Shown piece after piece: positions 47,175 through 58,789 of a stretch of 64,000 nt of DNA. The stretch comes from Galeopsis tetrahit (taxonomy: Eukaryota; Streptophyta; Magnoliopsida; Lamiales; Lamiaceae): assembly GCA_963675135.1 (NCBI GenBank), contig OY776125.1, forward strand, positions 41,446,513-41,510,512. The letters run 5' to 3'. Numbering within the stretch: the stretch's first letter is position 1; each line of letters begins with the position of its first letter. Below the pieces are notes generated by a model. That model worked only from the letters and a program-made list of their open reading frames with translations, was not told where the DNA came from and made no database searches. The position numbers were made by a program, and so were the translations under genes.

Positions 47175-47320
47175 CAAGTACACGGTGTACTTGATAAACA
47201 CATAATTTAATAAAAACAGTGTGTAATTGAGTCCAGTTATATAGGATAAACGCATAATTTAATAAAAAATCGTTACAGTCTAGTGCTATATAGTATAAAC
47301 GCATAATTTAATAAAAATCG
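47175..47320. repeat. Tandem repeat with CGCATAATTTAATAAAAA units
   Basis: Three units with ATAATTTAATAAAAA; the last two also share TATAGTATAAACGC-like and TCGTTACA segments. Confidence 0.65.
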
Positions 47321-47756
47321 TTACAACTCACATGTTCGATTCCAATTTTTAAAATTTAATTTAATTTTAGCACCTAATAAAAGTGCAAATTTTAAATAAT
47401 AAAATTTGTAAAATTAATAACAATATTTTAAAAAAAAATTAGCAAAAGATTAAATGTAATTTAATTAATTTATTTGAATTTATAAAGTAAGATCGACTTT
47501 TACAATTGTAATTATTCAATAACAATTTTTTATTTTATTTAAAGCTACAAATTAATCAATTAATTATATATATTAAACTAATATAATAAAATAAAGTGTC
47601 TAAACTATGCATAGTTCTTAGTATTCAGTGAGTAATTACAATTTTTAGAAATTAATAAAAAAAATTACATTTATAAATTTAAAAGTTACAATTTGAATAC
47701 ATGTAAAAGAAATAAATTAATATACATATACAATTAATATTAAAAGATAAAACAAA

Positions 47757-47838
47757 AGAGTTATCTGTCCTAGTGGCAGATGCTCAATAATAGACACTTG
47801 CCCACCTGGGTTCAATTCCCATATAGACCAAAAAAAAG
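47757..47838 (+). repeat. Possible tRNA-derived SINE head
   Basis: TGTCCTAGTGGCAGATGC resembles a pol III A box context, and 35-40 bases on GGGTTCAATTCCC matches the B box GGTTCRANNCC. It ends CCAAAAAAAAGG. This is the layout of the 5' part of plant SINEs. It does not fold into a full tRNA by eye. Very short, so tentative. Confidence 0.4.
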
Positions 47839-47899
47839 GTCAATTAAATAGTTGGAAAACGACATTTGAAACTGAATTTTGACCCGGATATAAAACGGG

Positions 47900-48040
47900 G
47901 CGATTAGGAACAGATAGAAAATGGTTAGTTCCAAAATCCGTTTCTAACCTGTTTAGATACATCCTAACATTAGATACCATGCGATTAGGAACAGATAGAA
48001 AATGGTTCCAAAATCCGTTTCTAACCTGTTTAGATACAAT
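47900..48040. repeat. Duplicated subterminal unit of CACTA-1, period 81 bp
   Basis: Two copies of GCGATTAGGAACAGATAGAA...CCGTTTCTAACCTGTTTAG, matching motif types (TAGATAC, CCGTCTCTAA) at the left end of the same element. Such subterminal repeats are bound by the CACTA TNPA-type protein. Confidence 0.75.
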
Positions 48041-48089
48041 TTTTATGATATTTAATCCGTCTCTAAATCTCAGTTTTTTTGTAGTGTTC

Positions 48090-51000
48090 AAATCAGCCCT
48101 ATTGTACGTAAACTCATTCAAAATCAATCTATTTCTAGATGAAAAGTTCGGATCATGGTTTACTACCGACATATTTGCAATATTACCAAGAGCCCGCAAC
48201 AAATTATCAATTTCTATCAAACAACAACTCTTGATTTCATCATCGGTCATCCTTAATTCTACAAGAAATTACAATTAAAATTATATTAGTTAATTATGAT
48301 AAAATAAATTAATATAAAATTTTAATTTTTTTATAAGTAAAAGTGTGATGAATTTATGCAAAGTCATCGAAATTTAGAGTTCAATGTTAATTTAAAGTAA
48401 ATTTAATTGAAATTTATAGTTGAATCTTTTAGAATTTTGATAAATTTGTGCAAAACAAATTATGTGAAAATGATATAATCAATCAAAATTAACTGACTTA
48501 AAATGACTTGCATATTAGTGAAACTAAATAATTATAATGCCATTAAATTAAGAAAGGAAAAAATTAAATATACCTGGAAAATGCATAATTCTCCGTCTAT
48601 TATAAAGAATATCATCAGAGAGATGTCTCCAACACTTTTCCCAAACATCATAAGGTCGACCCAACGAACCTGATGTCAGTAGCGTAACAAATAAAGATCT
48701 CATTGAAGATGCTGAAGCCCAATCGCTAACCTCGTTCATACCATCAACATACTCTCTATCATCTTCCAACAAACCTTTGACAAAGCAAACTTCCCGAAAC
48801 GTTGGATGGGTTACTCCATTGAATTTCTTCAAATCATCATAAGATGTAGGTCCACGAACTATATTCAAGAGTATCCTCAAGTAATGTGCCTCACCAGCAC
48901 CAGGAGGAACATAACAAATACGTCTGATTGAAAAACCTCTCTTCCTTTCAACCCACGCTCTAAGTTTTGGCTTCCATACAAAGAATTGTGGTATCTCAGC
49001 ATAAGTCAAATTTCTTGCTTTAGAAGAATTCATGTTGAGTTCAAACCAAGCTAAGAACATGTTTTGCTTTACCGATGGTCTTTCCAGGATCGATTGCAAA
49101 GATGCACCATCGCCAAATAAAACAGTTTGCTGATCAGGAAGATGGAATCCCAAACGTTCAACTGGAGGATTTCTTTAATTAATCTCAAACCCGAAAATTC
49201 TCCAAGCAGCTTCACATGGAGAAATGTACCGACAGTCATAGTACATTTTAACTTCATCCAAATCTGTTTTACCATCAGACTGCTCCCTACTTTGAAAGAA
49301 CGATACAGTAACACGATCATGTCCTTTGTTGACATACTTGAATAGGTATTTTATGGATCGTGATTGATTACACCATTCAACATTGATGTGTGCACGGTAC
49401 TTCAAAAGAAGACAACGATTATGGGGAACAACGTGTCTGTTATCCAAAACAGAGTCCTTCTTATTCAAAGTCCTTTCATCATCCCTTCGCCTATAAATAG
49501 GATAACCATCTTCATCAATAGAAGACTCTGAAACAAATCTTTTAGGAAAATGTTTTGTACATGAACGGATGAACCTTCATCGGTCATGCAAGGAGAACTT
49601 GGATTTGCAGCACCACAAGGACCATGAATCATTAAATCACAAACAACATTAAAATATTGTTGATCATTTTCTTTATCAGGTAACTCAGCAGAAATGATGC
49701 GATCAATATCATTCCCAGATGGAAACTGTAAAAATTTAAATAAGAAAATGAGATAAAGAATAATCAATTAACATAAAAACCTAATGTAGCAAGATTAAAT
49801 ATATACAAACCTCATTGTGATTTTCAAGAAACACCAATATATGTGCATGGGGAAGACCTCGCTTTTGAAATTCAATAGTAAAAAGAACTTCAGATAAAAT
49901 TGCAAAAGATATTAAAAGATAAAATGTAGTGAATGGATGTTATTAAATGAGAATAAAATTATAAATGTAAAAGAAAAAATAAATAAATTCAAATACTTGC
50001 TTTGACATTCCCAAATATTTTTTTCTTTCGAATATCATTTAATAATCCTTCAAGTTTGATCTTAAATATTCAACAAATTATATTTGGACGGTCTTCAGGA
50101 TTAAGTGCCTCTTCTGTTTTAAAAAACGTACAATCTCAGACCATTTTTTATTGCACGTGAAAGTTATAAATAATTGAGGATAACCGGCCCATCTACAAAT
50201 TGTCATTGCATCTTGATAATTTTGAACCATGTAGCGTGCACCTCCAGTAAATGAAGGGGGCAAAACAACCCGCTTTCCCAATGCACGAGCACCTGTCTCA
50301 CCATCTAAAATTGCATCCTGAACACAACTATACATTTCACTACGAAACTCTGCTTGATGTGTCCTTATGTATTTAAGTCTCCCAACTTCAACCATAGTAT
50401 AAGCATCAACAATAAATTGTTGAGTGAGCCTTTTTGAAGATAAAATCGTAGAAGGTTCACCATTCCTCTGTTTAAGTCGAAATGCAAAGTACTCTCTAAA
50501 ACTAACGGACTTACGCGTTCCAGCTCTATGCAGCGCAGATGTAGCAAATGGAATATCCTCTGTACATCCATCCTCGCCATATGGAAAAAGAAGTGGATAT
50601 TGCAAAGCAAGATATGACGGACTCAACTCTATAATGCGTTGAAGTTCACCAACACAAGTTTGTACAACAATATCACGATTACCAAGAGTTTGATCAAGGT
50701 CACCAACAACTACAGCAGCAACCTCAGAGATAGTAGGTTTATATCTTCTAGGATCATGTCCCCTTTTAGCAATCAATCTCATAGTAACATTAGAATTTCC
50801 TTCAAGAAATCTATGCCTAGCCTCTCGGAACTTCTTTGCAAGTACATTATGACCATCCAACATATTTTTAAGATCAGTTACTATTTCAGCATGTAATGTA
50901 TTGATGTGCCGATCTGACCTGCTATTAACAAAAAAATAAGATAATATAAAAGGAGAATGAAAATAATTATGTAATTGAATATTAAAATAAAAATACCTAA

Positions 51001-52250
51001 CAACATTTATTCTGTTGGAAATTTCGTTATCAGTATCGTAAATGTACAACTTAGCAAACTTTGGTTGAAATCCATTAGATGGCAATAAATCACCCATTAT
51101 ATGGTAATTTTGTCCATGTAAGCGGAACACTGGTGGAGCGCCTCCAGTATTAAGACTTCTATCAATCTTTCCACCCAAAGAAGTAAAGGAGAGCATACTA
51201 TTCAAAGCACGAACATTATCCAAATAATGTTTGCTCTTTGCAGTATTACTCCAAAGTAGTTCTTGAAGAACTGAAGGAGGTTCAGGCATATATGGTATCT
51301 GTATCTTTCCTTGAGTGCAACACAATGAGAATCTTGGTCGTTCTGAAACTCGACGGGCCTTTAAGCTTTCATCATACCAAAACATTGCACCACAAAATTG
51401 ACAACTATGTATAGGATCTCCAATATCTCAATAGTCAATGGCTTTGCAATAAAAAAAAAAAGGAAAAATGTTACAAAATGTTCAATAAAATGATACTTAA
51501 TATTAAAATATAAATACGTTTATATACATAATATTAAAAAAATAAAATGATTAATATACACATATATATATGTAGTTAGAATGTTTTTTTAATATATGAA
51601 GCTATTTTAACTTACATTGTATGTGTCTATCATGATCATATGTATCATCAGGTTCTATAGTTCAACAATCTCAGGACTTTTCTCACTAAAATTCATTATT
51701 TCTCTGAATAATGGATCTCTTTCTTGTAATTCAACAATATCAGTATCGTCACCAGTCAAATCAACTACACGAAGATTCATCTAACATTGATCGTTGTGTT
51801 GAATTATCGTGATGATTAAAACTTTTATCAGATGATAAACTACCTGACATTAAAAATCTCGAACCAGATACTGTAAATAATTAAAAAAAATTAATGTAAC
51901 ATTTAAAAATAATATAATAAACTAAATTTATTCTACTATATTGAACTAATAAAATAAAATAAATACCATTAGAAATATTGGCGAAAGGTTGAACTGAAAC
52001 ACTGTCTAAACTTGATGACGCCAAATTTTGACAAAAAATATAACATCCTTTTTTTTTCTGAAATTGAGCTAGGAGTTCTATGAGAATGTGGTTCTTCATT
52101 CTCTAATATAAGATAATGATAAGAAATAGTAATTAGTTCAAATAAAGGTAGTATATGTATGAATAATATTATTTGGTATAAAAAATAATATCTAAATAAA
52201 TTTACTTTAAAAAAACATGATATCTTTTGAATTGATATCACTAATTGATC
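48090..52250 (-). pseudogene. Helitron Rep (HUH endonuclease) N-terminal half, broken
   Basis: The Rep domain nicks and joins DNA during rolling-circle transposition. From the 5' side: diverged leading exons (about 52240-51640, with VVDLTGDDTDIVELQERDP), a Cys-rich finger CQFCGAMFW...FSLCC (51310-51410), the Helitron_like_N region (FRLHGQNYHIMGDLLP), an intron of 75 nt (50922-50996, GT...AG), AKRGHDPRRYKPTISEVAAV, LQYPLLFPYGEDG, the HUH motif in KRGLPHAHILVFLENHNE (about 49815-49870), and the tyrosine motif SIKYLFKYVNKGHDR (about 49320-49365). Then comes the link region (48548-49153) and TDDEIKSCCLIEIDNLL (48190-48250), ending at the CACTA-1 insertion. Damage: a frameshift near 50100, a stop near 50070 and a frameshift near 49555. 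The helicase continues at 13204. Confidence 0.93.
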
Positions 52251-53933
52251 GCTTCTTATTTATTATCGTTGAACTTAGAAGCGTGCGCATGATCGATTCA
52301 CTGTAATAACATAAAATTGTCAAATAAAATTATTAATTAAAATAATCATGAAATTACATGTAGTTTAAAATAAGCTTAATTTAATATAGTAATTATGTAA
52401 CAATAGATAAATGAAAAAAAAAAATGTATAACATAATTTAAATCACTATAGATGAATAAAAATTTAATTCTTAAATTAAGAACCTTGAAAAATATTTAAA
52501 CCAAAAAATATAGTATTCAATCACATACAACTTTCAACAAAAAATTATTGAATTAACATATTTATAAAATTATAAAAATATATAATATATAATAACTATA
52601 ATACATATAATAAATATATAACTAAATATAATAAACAAATTATATAAGACTGATTATAAGATTAAAAATCAAATTATCAAGATATAATAAACAATTAAAT
52701 AAACAAAGTACCACAAAAGAATAAATATGTATAATAATTTTAAAAAAATTATTTTGAATAACTATATATATGTCTATGCAAACAATTTTGAATTATAGAA
52801 TTTCAATAAATACATTTTGAATACTTATAGAACACAAAATTTTAAATGTGAAAATTATATTAATAAATGAAAATTTGATGGAGTGATTAAATGATTTTTA
52901 TATTAAAATAAAGATGGATTATTGACCATTAAATATATAACAAAGGATATATAATTATGAAAAAAATTGCATAAACATAGTATTTTTTAAATTTTAAAAA
53001 CAAATCAATATGTTACTAATTATAATAACCTAATGATTAAGTCATATAATTTATATATTAGTTAATATAAAATTGAATAATTGATTGTCATAAATATATA
53101 TAACAAATGATATATACATAATAAATAATTAACTGATAATAAATGAGACTATATATAATTATTAAAAAAAATACATAAATTATAATTTTTTAAATATTAA
53201 ATCTGAATAATTCAAATTAATGAATATTATTTACTAATTATAACATTAAAAATTATATTAACAAAATATATAATTAATAATATAAATATAATAAATAATT
53301 AAGTGTTAATTAATAAATCATAAGGAAATGATTGAAAAAATAGTTTTTTTTTAATTACCAATATTAAAATTAAATTAGTCAAGATACTAACTTTAATAAT
53401 CTAAGAAGTAATCATAGATTTTAATGGATTATTTAAGAATAATTATAAAATTAAATATTAGATAATTAAAATATACTATAATTTACTGATCTACACATTA
53501 TAAACAATTAATTATGAATAAATAAAACATAAATAACTAAACGAAAAAACTAAATCATTTTATATTTTTCAAATATTAAAACTAAATCACTCAAATTACT
53601 AACTATCGTGACTTAAGCATTATATTATATAATTTAATAAGATCTATATAATTAATAAGACGCTCATTGAAAGAAAAAAATTGATAATTTAAATATTACC
53701 TTAAAAGATATAATATATGTAATGTAGATTCTACTAAAAAAAACTTATCCGTGTAATATACATGTGATTTAATCATTATAAAAATTAAGATATATGTATA
53801 ACACACTTTAATTAATATATTTTACTATTTTTTTTAATTAAGAACTTTAAAAAGAATTTAGACCAATAAATAAAATAATCAATCAACAATAAAATAACCA
53901 AACAAAAAGATTATAATTAAAAAAAGTTATACA

Positions 53934-53969
<36 letters not shown>

Positions 53970-54072
53970 CAAAATATTACTACATATTAACAATTAATCT
54001 ATCTAGAAGATAAGATGATCAACATATATAACTAATGATCTAGATATAATAAAGAATAAATAAAGAACTTAC
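52251..54072. other. Long AT-rich leader region of the Helitron
   Basis: Over 80 percent A+T by eye, with no convincing ORF. On the - strand it would be the first intron or leader between the splice donor at 54072 and the Rep exons. It includes an (AT)n microsatellite at 53938-53967. Confidence 0.5.
53938..53967. repeat. (TA)n microsatellite
   Basis: About 15 uninterrupted TA units. Confidence 0.9.
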
Positions 54073-54125
54073 CAGAAAAGTAGAAAGACGTTTAATGATC
54101 AGAAGTTGTGTTTTTTATAGAACAA
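54073..54125 (-). promoter_or_regulatory. Probable Helitron promoter and first exon
   Basis: On the - strand TCTATAAAAAACAC (TATA box, about 54110-54123) is followed some 40 bases on by CTTTTCTG-GTAAGTTC, a good splice donor at 54072. This would give a short non-coding first exon spliced to the Rep exons. Inferred only from signals. Confidence 0.4.
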
Positions 54126-55312
54126 TAGGCATATGTAGAATTTTTTATATAAGTGTCAAATCACAAGTTATGAAAACTTATAGAACACAAAATTTTAAAA
54201 ATTGGTAAATGTAAATAATCAATGAGAATTTAATATAATTATAATAATTAGGTGACATTAATTATAATTGTAACATTACAATCAAACCATTAATATTATA
54301 ATTAAATGCTTTGTTAATTTTATGTTAATAATATAAATTATTAGCATGATTATTATTGTGATAAATTCAAATTTGAGGCAATAATTTAGTAAATTGATAA
54401 TAAATGTTATAAAAAATAAAATCTTCAAATTAATTATAAGAGTAAATATATATGAATTTAATTTGTATTAAATATTTAGATAATTTTATGTAATAAAACT
54501 ATAAAATGTTTATAATGAAAGATATATATATATATATATTTATACATTTTAATAATGATTAACTAAAATCCTATTAATTAAAATTTCAAAAAAAATTAAA
54601 ATGATAAAAAAAAAAACTAAAATTAAAAAATGTGTATATTAAAAATAAGAAATTTTACCGAATCTCATTACATTCTTTGAAATTTTACTTATTTTTTGAA
54701 ATTCTTTTTATAAAATTATGTCAAATATTTATTTTAGTAAATCCTTTCATTTTTTTGAATTTTTTTTATTGAAATTTGAATTTTTTTCAAATATTTTTAT
54801 TTTCTAATTTAATTTTTTAAGAGTTTTGTGTCTTAAATTTTTTTTTTATTATTTAATTCTAATATTTTTTTTATGAGAAATGGTAACTTGTAAATAAAAT
54901 TTATTTGGACGGGTGTACTTAGGAAGTGAATTTATTTAAAAATGATGGAAGGGTAGTTAACACATTTTATACATGTAGTGAATCAAGTAAAAGTTAAAGT
55001 GGGTGTACTCAACAAAACTGGGTTTGCGTATAACTGTAAATGGGTTTGACATTGTAGCCTAGGTTTTCGGACACGGGTATACGCACACACGCGATTGTTA
55101 AGGACACCCACCAGCTAAGAACAACTAACTTTTGAGATAAGTACACCACACAAAAAACCAAAATAGAGTTGTACAATTAAAATAACATATTACCACCGTT
55201 TCAATTGTTAAAAAAGAACACAATTACCAACACTTCATTACCCCTCTCATAAAACCCCCCTCCAAAAACTAAAAAATATCAGGCGTTGGAACCATCTATT
55301 GTCGACGCTTGA
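54126..55312. other. AT-rich region, Helitron 5' end not located
   Basis: No gene seen. The Helitron 5' terminus (TC on the - strand after A) should lie here, but I could not pick it out. Short repeated GGTGTACTyA motifs occur at 54911, 55004 and again at 56270. Confidence 0.4.
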
Positions 55313-55995
55313 ATGAGGCGGTCGGAGTTGATACCGCCGCCGCTATTTGAAGAAGAAGAAGAAGGCCAACGTCTCTCACTTGCCTCGTCGACGCCGTTCA
55401 GCCACAACCGTCTCCATCTTCTTCAATTGTCTCCATTCTTGCTTCTCCGGCGTTTGAATAATTGGGCCGACCACCGACATCGTCGCCGCAACTATTTTTT
55501 TTAAGAAAAAGAAGGTCGGCGACAGATCCCCGACTGCGATGCCGCCAGTCACTCCACAAGTCCTGCCGTCTGTCCCACGTAAGTTATTTAGAGTTTAGAT
55601 TGAAAATTTTTGAACTTCAAGATCGATTTTTTTTTTGGTCAGATCTAGATCCATTTTTCACGCCTTGAGTTTTAGATTGGAAAAACTAAAGATTTAGAAT
55701 TATCACATAATTGTTTTTTTCAAAATTTTGCCGTTTTCGAGTGATACTTTGAAATAGTTTGCTTTTCTTCAAAACACAGATCTACGAAATTTTGAGTTAA
55801 TCATATCTAATTTTGTGGGGCGTCGGATCTTTCCGACCAGAAATTGGTGCAGCGGGTTCAGTCTACGGTGACCATCGTCCTGGATTGGGCCATTGGGAAT
55901 TTGACTTGTGCGCAAGCTGAGAATTCTGGAGACTACGCCTACAAGGCTAATAGCGTATATTTTAATCCATATCTTGATTCAGGCTGCACAGGTAT
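55313..55995 (+). pseudogene. Wall-associated kinase (WAK) gene fragment with 5' GC-rich exon-like part
   Basis: The segment 55846-55990 translates to VTIVLDWAIGNLTCAQAENSGDY followed by KANSVYFNPYLDSG, the extracellular galacturonan-binding/WAK-associated region before the EGF repeats. It is bordered by splice-like GACCAG at 55836 and CACAG-GTATAA at 55990. Two Cys positions usual in this motif are Tyr here (DYAY, SVYF), both explained by TGT/TGC to TAT/TAC. No kinase domain follows. The GC-rich part 55313-55576 ends in CCCAC-GTAAGTT, a donor, and may be an unrelated exon; its product is not recognised. Confidence 0.6.
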
Positions 55996-56784
55996 AATCT
56001 TCTCTCCCATAAAATTGTGTCTACTTAGCTTATTTTTATTTCGACCATTTACAAAAAAGTGTGTACATTTTCACAGTCAAAAATCACTTTATCATTCAAT
56101 GATTTTTTATTTTTAAATGAGTTTCCACAATCACCTACTACTTCTACGAAATTTTGAGTTTGTTTCATATTTTGTTGATAGAAGGAATTAGAGAACGGGG
56201 GTGTACATTTCACGCAATTTTTTTTATCCGGTTCAGATTGTGTGTAGAACATGAAAGAAAAAATAAGGTGGGTGTACTCAGCAATTGCATGTATGCTGAT
56301 AACAGTGAAAATATTTTTTAAAAGTTTAATTAAAACGGATGGTACGTGACACGCGTCTCCTAAATTTTTTTGAGAAAGAGACACGTGGCTCATTAATTTT
56401 ATTTGAAAAGAGACACGCGTCTCATTAATAGAAATAAAAAAGGTGTAGTCTATATTATAATCTGAAAAATAAAAATATTGACTTATTAATTCTGTAACTA
56501 ACATCAGGAATATCAGGAATAGAGTAGGTTGATTGTGACTCATAAATGAAGGAATTAATATTACACATAATTCTGAAGGGCATTGGTTCTGTCAAGATAC
56601 ATGTAAACATGTACCTTTATAAATTCATTTTTTCTCAAGTGAATTAGAAGCATAGAACGATCATCATGAAAGATATTCATCCCTTATATTATATTAACTC
56701 CATGATTTTAATATAATTATTGCTTGCAGATATTTTGTGGTCTACAAAAGATACTGGAAAAAAAAGGTCCTTGTGGGGACTCAA

Positions 56785-56982
56785 AATTTGACTTGAAATT
56801 TAGTGAAATGCATGGAAACTGATTCTTCTTATCCTGACAAATGCGATAATGAGACTTTTGTTGAGATTTACAACAAGCTTAATGTTGCTCTGTGTGTGAT
56901 GCATGAGTGTTTCGAGGCTGTGAAAGAGCCTAGCAGCAGGAGGGATATGGTGGAAGATCTTATTTTTAATAGATGGTGAGAT
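56785..56982 (+). pseudogene. Fragment of a PHD-finger/GNAT (IDM1-like) gene
   Basis: Reads ETDSSYPDKCDNETFVEIYN then KLNVALCVMHECFEAVKEPS and RRDMVEDLIFNRW, followed by GTGAG (splice donor) at 56977. This is the segment just before the acetyltransferase core in plant PHD/GNAT proteins of the IDM1/ROS4 kind, which act in chromatin. The next expected exon (SELNRLNF type) is not found downstream. Lone exon, so a captured or decayed fragment. Family assignment is from memory of the motif. Confidence 0.6.
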
Positions 56983-57049
56983 TTTTTCTTAAATTCTTAT
57001 TTAGAATGCATTTTAATTACAAACAAAACTAATCTTCTTAATTATTCCA

Positions 57050-57330
57050 GGTACATCAAGGTCTTTTTACTTCTAACAACAGTACTTCATTAAGGCCTGA
57101 GATTCAAAGTACAATACAAAAAGCACTTCATGAATTTAATTTATATAGTGTAAGTGATAATATAACTTGGTGTCTAGAATTATGTATTCAATCTAACTTT
57201 TCAGTGTAGATTTATAAATAATAATCCTATTTTTTGGATCTTGTTCATATACTTGAGCATTTGAGAAGGAAAGATGAAACAAAAGAAAATACATTACGGA
57301 AAGGATTGGACGAATAGGCTGTCAAGATTA
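57050..57330 (+). other. Exon-like pieces, unrecognised
   Basis: SLRPEIQSTIQKALHEFNLYS ends at a GTAAG (near 57150), and a later piece reads DLVHILEHLRRKDETKENTL (57240-57300). They may belong to the same decayed locus as the WAK or PHD/GNAT fragments. Function not recognised. Confidence 0.25.
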
Positions 57331-57405
57331 GTAAATATTTATCTTAGAATTTCCTTAGTATTAAAATGCCTTAAATGTTTATATTTTTTAAATAATTGCT
57401 AAATA

Positions 57406-57912
57406 TAGACATGTTCAAACCGTAACCGGGAAACCGGCCAACCGGTAAAACCGCCGGTTATGGTTTAAAAACCGAACCGTAACCGTAAAATGGCGGTTCG
57501 GTTACGGTTTGACATTTTGACAAACCGCAAACCGCCGGTTTGGCCGGTTTTGACGGTTAACCGCCGGTTTGCCGGTTTTTAAAAAAAAAAAAAAAAAAAT
57601 TTTTTAATACACAATTCTTCTATTTTTAATGTATAAATTTAATTTATATAATTTTTATTCAATTCTAGTAATGTATTTTCTAAAAAATGAACAAAAACGG
57701 AGTGAAAACGAGCGAAAACGGAGATAATATTAAAAAAATTTAAAAAAAATTAAAAAAAAAGCAAACCGGCAAACCGGCGGTTTTTAACCGTAACCGACGG
57801 TTAAAAACCGTAACCGGCAAACCGGCGGTTCGGTTACGGTTACCGATTTTCGAAAACCGTAACCGGCGGTTTCTAACCGTAACCGGCGGTTTCTAACCGT
57901 TGCGCATGTCTA
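57406..57912. mobile_element. hAT-type MITE with perfect 8-bp target duplication
   Basis: The ends TAGACATG and CATGTCTA are exact inverted copies. Flanks are GCTAAATA on both sides (57398-57405 and 57913-57920). The inside consists mainly of AACCGGCGGTTT and GGTTACGGTT in both orientations around an AT-rich centre. 507 bp, non-coding. Confidence 0.9.
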
Positions 57913-58040
57913 GCTAAATAGAAATATTAGTTTAATTATAAATGAGATATTCAATGAAGAATATCATTTATTGAGAAAGATTTTTATGCTAGTACATATA
58001 ATATTCAATTATTTTCGAGAGGTGGACATATAAAACATTC

Positions 58041-58310
58041 AGGGCATGTTTGCTTAATGGGTTTAGGGGGGTTTAGTGATGGGTTTGATATGTAGACCCA
58101 TCTTCTCCCATGTTTGGTTTCTCATAACTTTAAACACCTTGACCCGGGTTTATAATTTGACCCTGTTTTTATAAACTAGATTTCATGGGTTTAGACAACC
58201 TAGCCTCCCCTTGGGTTTATATAGCCTCTCCCTCTAGGACAGTCTAGGTTTTTCTAGTCTCCCCCACATCTTAACCCATCTTATCCCAACCCATGAAGCA
58301 AACATGCCCT
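58041..58310. mobile_element. MITE with AGGGCATGTTTGCTT ends
   Basis: The terminal AGGGCATGTTTGCTT and AAGCAAACATGCCCT are perfect 15-bp inverted repeats. Subterminal GGGTTTA and AACCCAT motifs are mirrored. The ends resemble the GGGCATGTTTGG ends of Tourist/PIF-type MITEs, but I could not settle a target duplication. 270 bp. Confidence 0.75.
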
Positions 58311-58458
58311 CAATGGAAATAAATAGTCAAAATTATAATGAAAGTCCTTCAAGGACCTATGAGGTTGAATAATATACATCTACTTAATCAAAAACAAATT
58401 TTAATGTACGTTTAAACATAAAAAATAGAAAATAAAATTAATTCATGAAAAAGACATA

Positions 58459-58708
58459 CTCCCTCCGTCCCATGATTTTATGCACACTTTCCTTAACGGG
58501 CGTCCCAACATTTTTTGCACACTCCAAAAAAGGAAACAATAATACCAATAATACCCCTCCTTTATTTTACTTTTAGTCAAATCTCTCACACTTTAATCAA
58601 TGAATTACCAATAATACCCCTCCTTTATTTACCTTACATATCAATTTATTCCGTTTTCTTAATCTCCGTGCCGGTCAAAGTGTGCATATAATCCTGGGAC
58701 GCAGGGAG
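58459..58708. mobile_element. Stowaway-type MITE
   Basis: CTCCCTCCGTCCC at the left, GGGACGCAGGGAG at the right, each bordered by TA (58457-58458, 58709-58710). These are the standard plant Stowaway/Mariner MITE ends. TGTGCA / TGCACA and ATACCCCTCCTTTATTT (twice) lie inside. 250 bp. Confidence 0.85.
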
Positions 58709-58789
58709 TATATAAATAAAGAAAACAAAATAGCTGATTAAAAATGTAGGAAACATTTAATAATACTTAACGAATAAAAGATACGCTAA

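Larger units (their letters stand above)
13208..48086. mobile_element. CACTA (En/Spm-type) element 1, with nested insertions
   Basis: Left end CACTATAAAAAAAGCCTGATTTTG; right end as inverted copy CACTACAAAAAAACTGAGATTT. It is flanked by the 3-bp duplication TTC (13205-13207 and 48087-48089), as CACTA elements make. Both subterminal regions share CCGTCTCTAA and TAGATACGGATT motifs. Without the Copia at 13750-44733 only about 3.9 kb remain (13208-13744 and 44739-48086), with no transposase seen, so it was non-autonomous. It entered the helicase coding sequence of the Helitron: joining the flanks with one TTC keeps the Helitron frame. Confidence 0.9.
11273..54125 (-). mobile_element. Autonomous-type Helitron, split by nested insertions
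   Basis: The - strand carries the two hallmark domains of a plant Helitron protein, in the right order and orientation: an HUH Rep domain (48090-52250) and a PIF1-type helicase (11609-13204). The 3' end is at 11273 (CTAG preceded by a hairpin, followed by T). The interval 13208-48086 is a CACTA element with everything nested in it, so the Helitron itself is only about 8 kb or somewhat more. The 5' TC terminus was not found; a TATA-like box and first exon at 54073-54125 put it further right, perhaps before 55300. Coding is broken by frameshifts and stops, so this copy is dead. Confidence 0.85.

Noticed and set aside
45868..47320. CRISPR-like array from the repeat units
   Set aside because: Repeats vary in length and lack uniform unique spacers; this is a plant nuclear sequence.
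47757..47838. A functional tRNA gene
   Set aside because: The A and B box likeness is there, but I cannot fold an acceptor stem or anticodon arm; a SINE head is the better reading.
55313..55668. A new Ser/Leu/Arg-rich protein gene at the GC-rich ATG
   Set aside because: Frames of 63 and 68 codons overlap, and neither has a known motif; kept only as an exon-like part of the WAK-fragment region.
56049..56543. 164-codon minus-strand ORF near the WAK fragment
   Set aside because: Phe/Ile/Ser-rich with no motif; overlaps the tail of the WAK fragment region and has no splice or promoter support.
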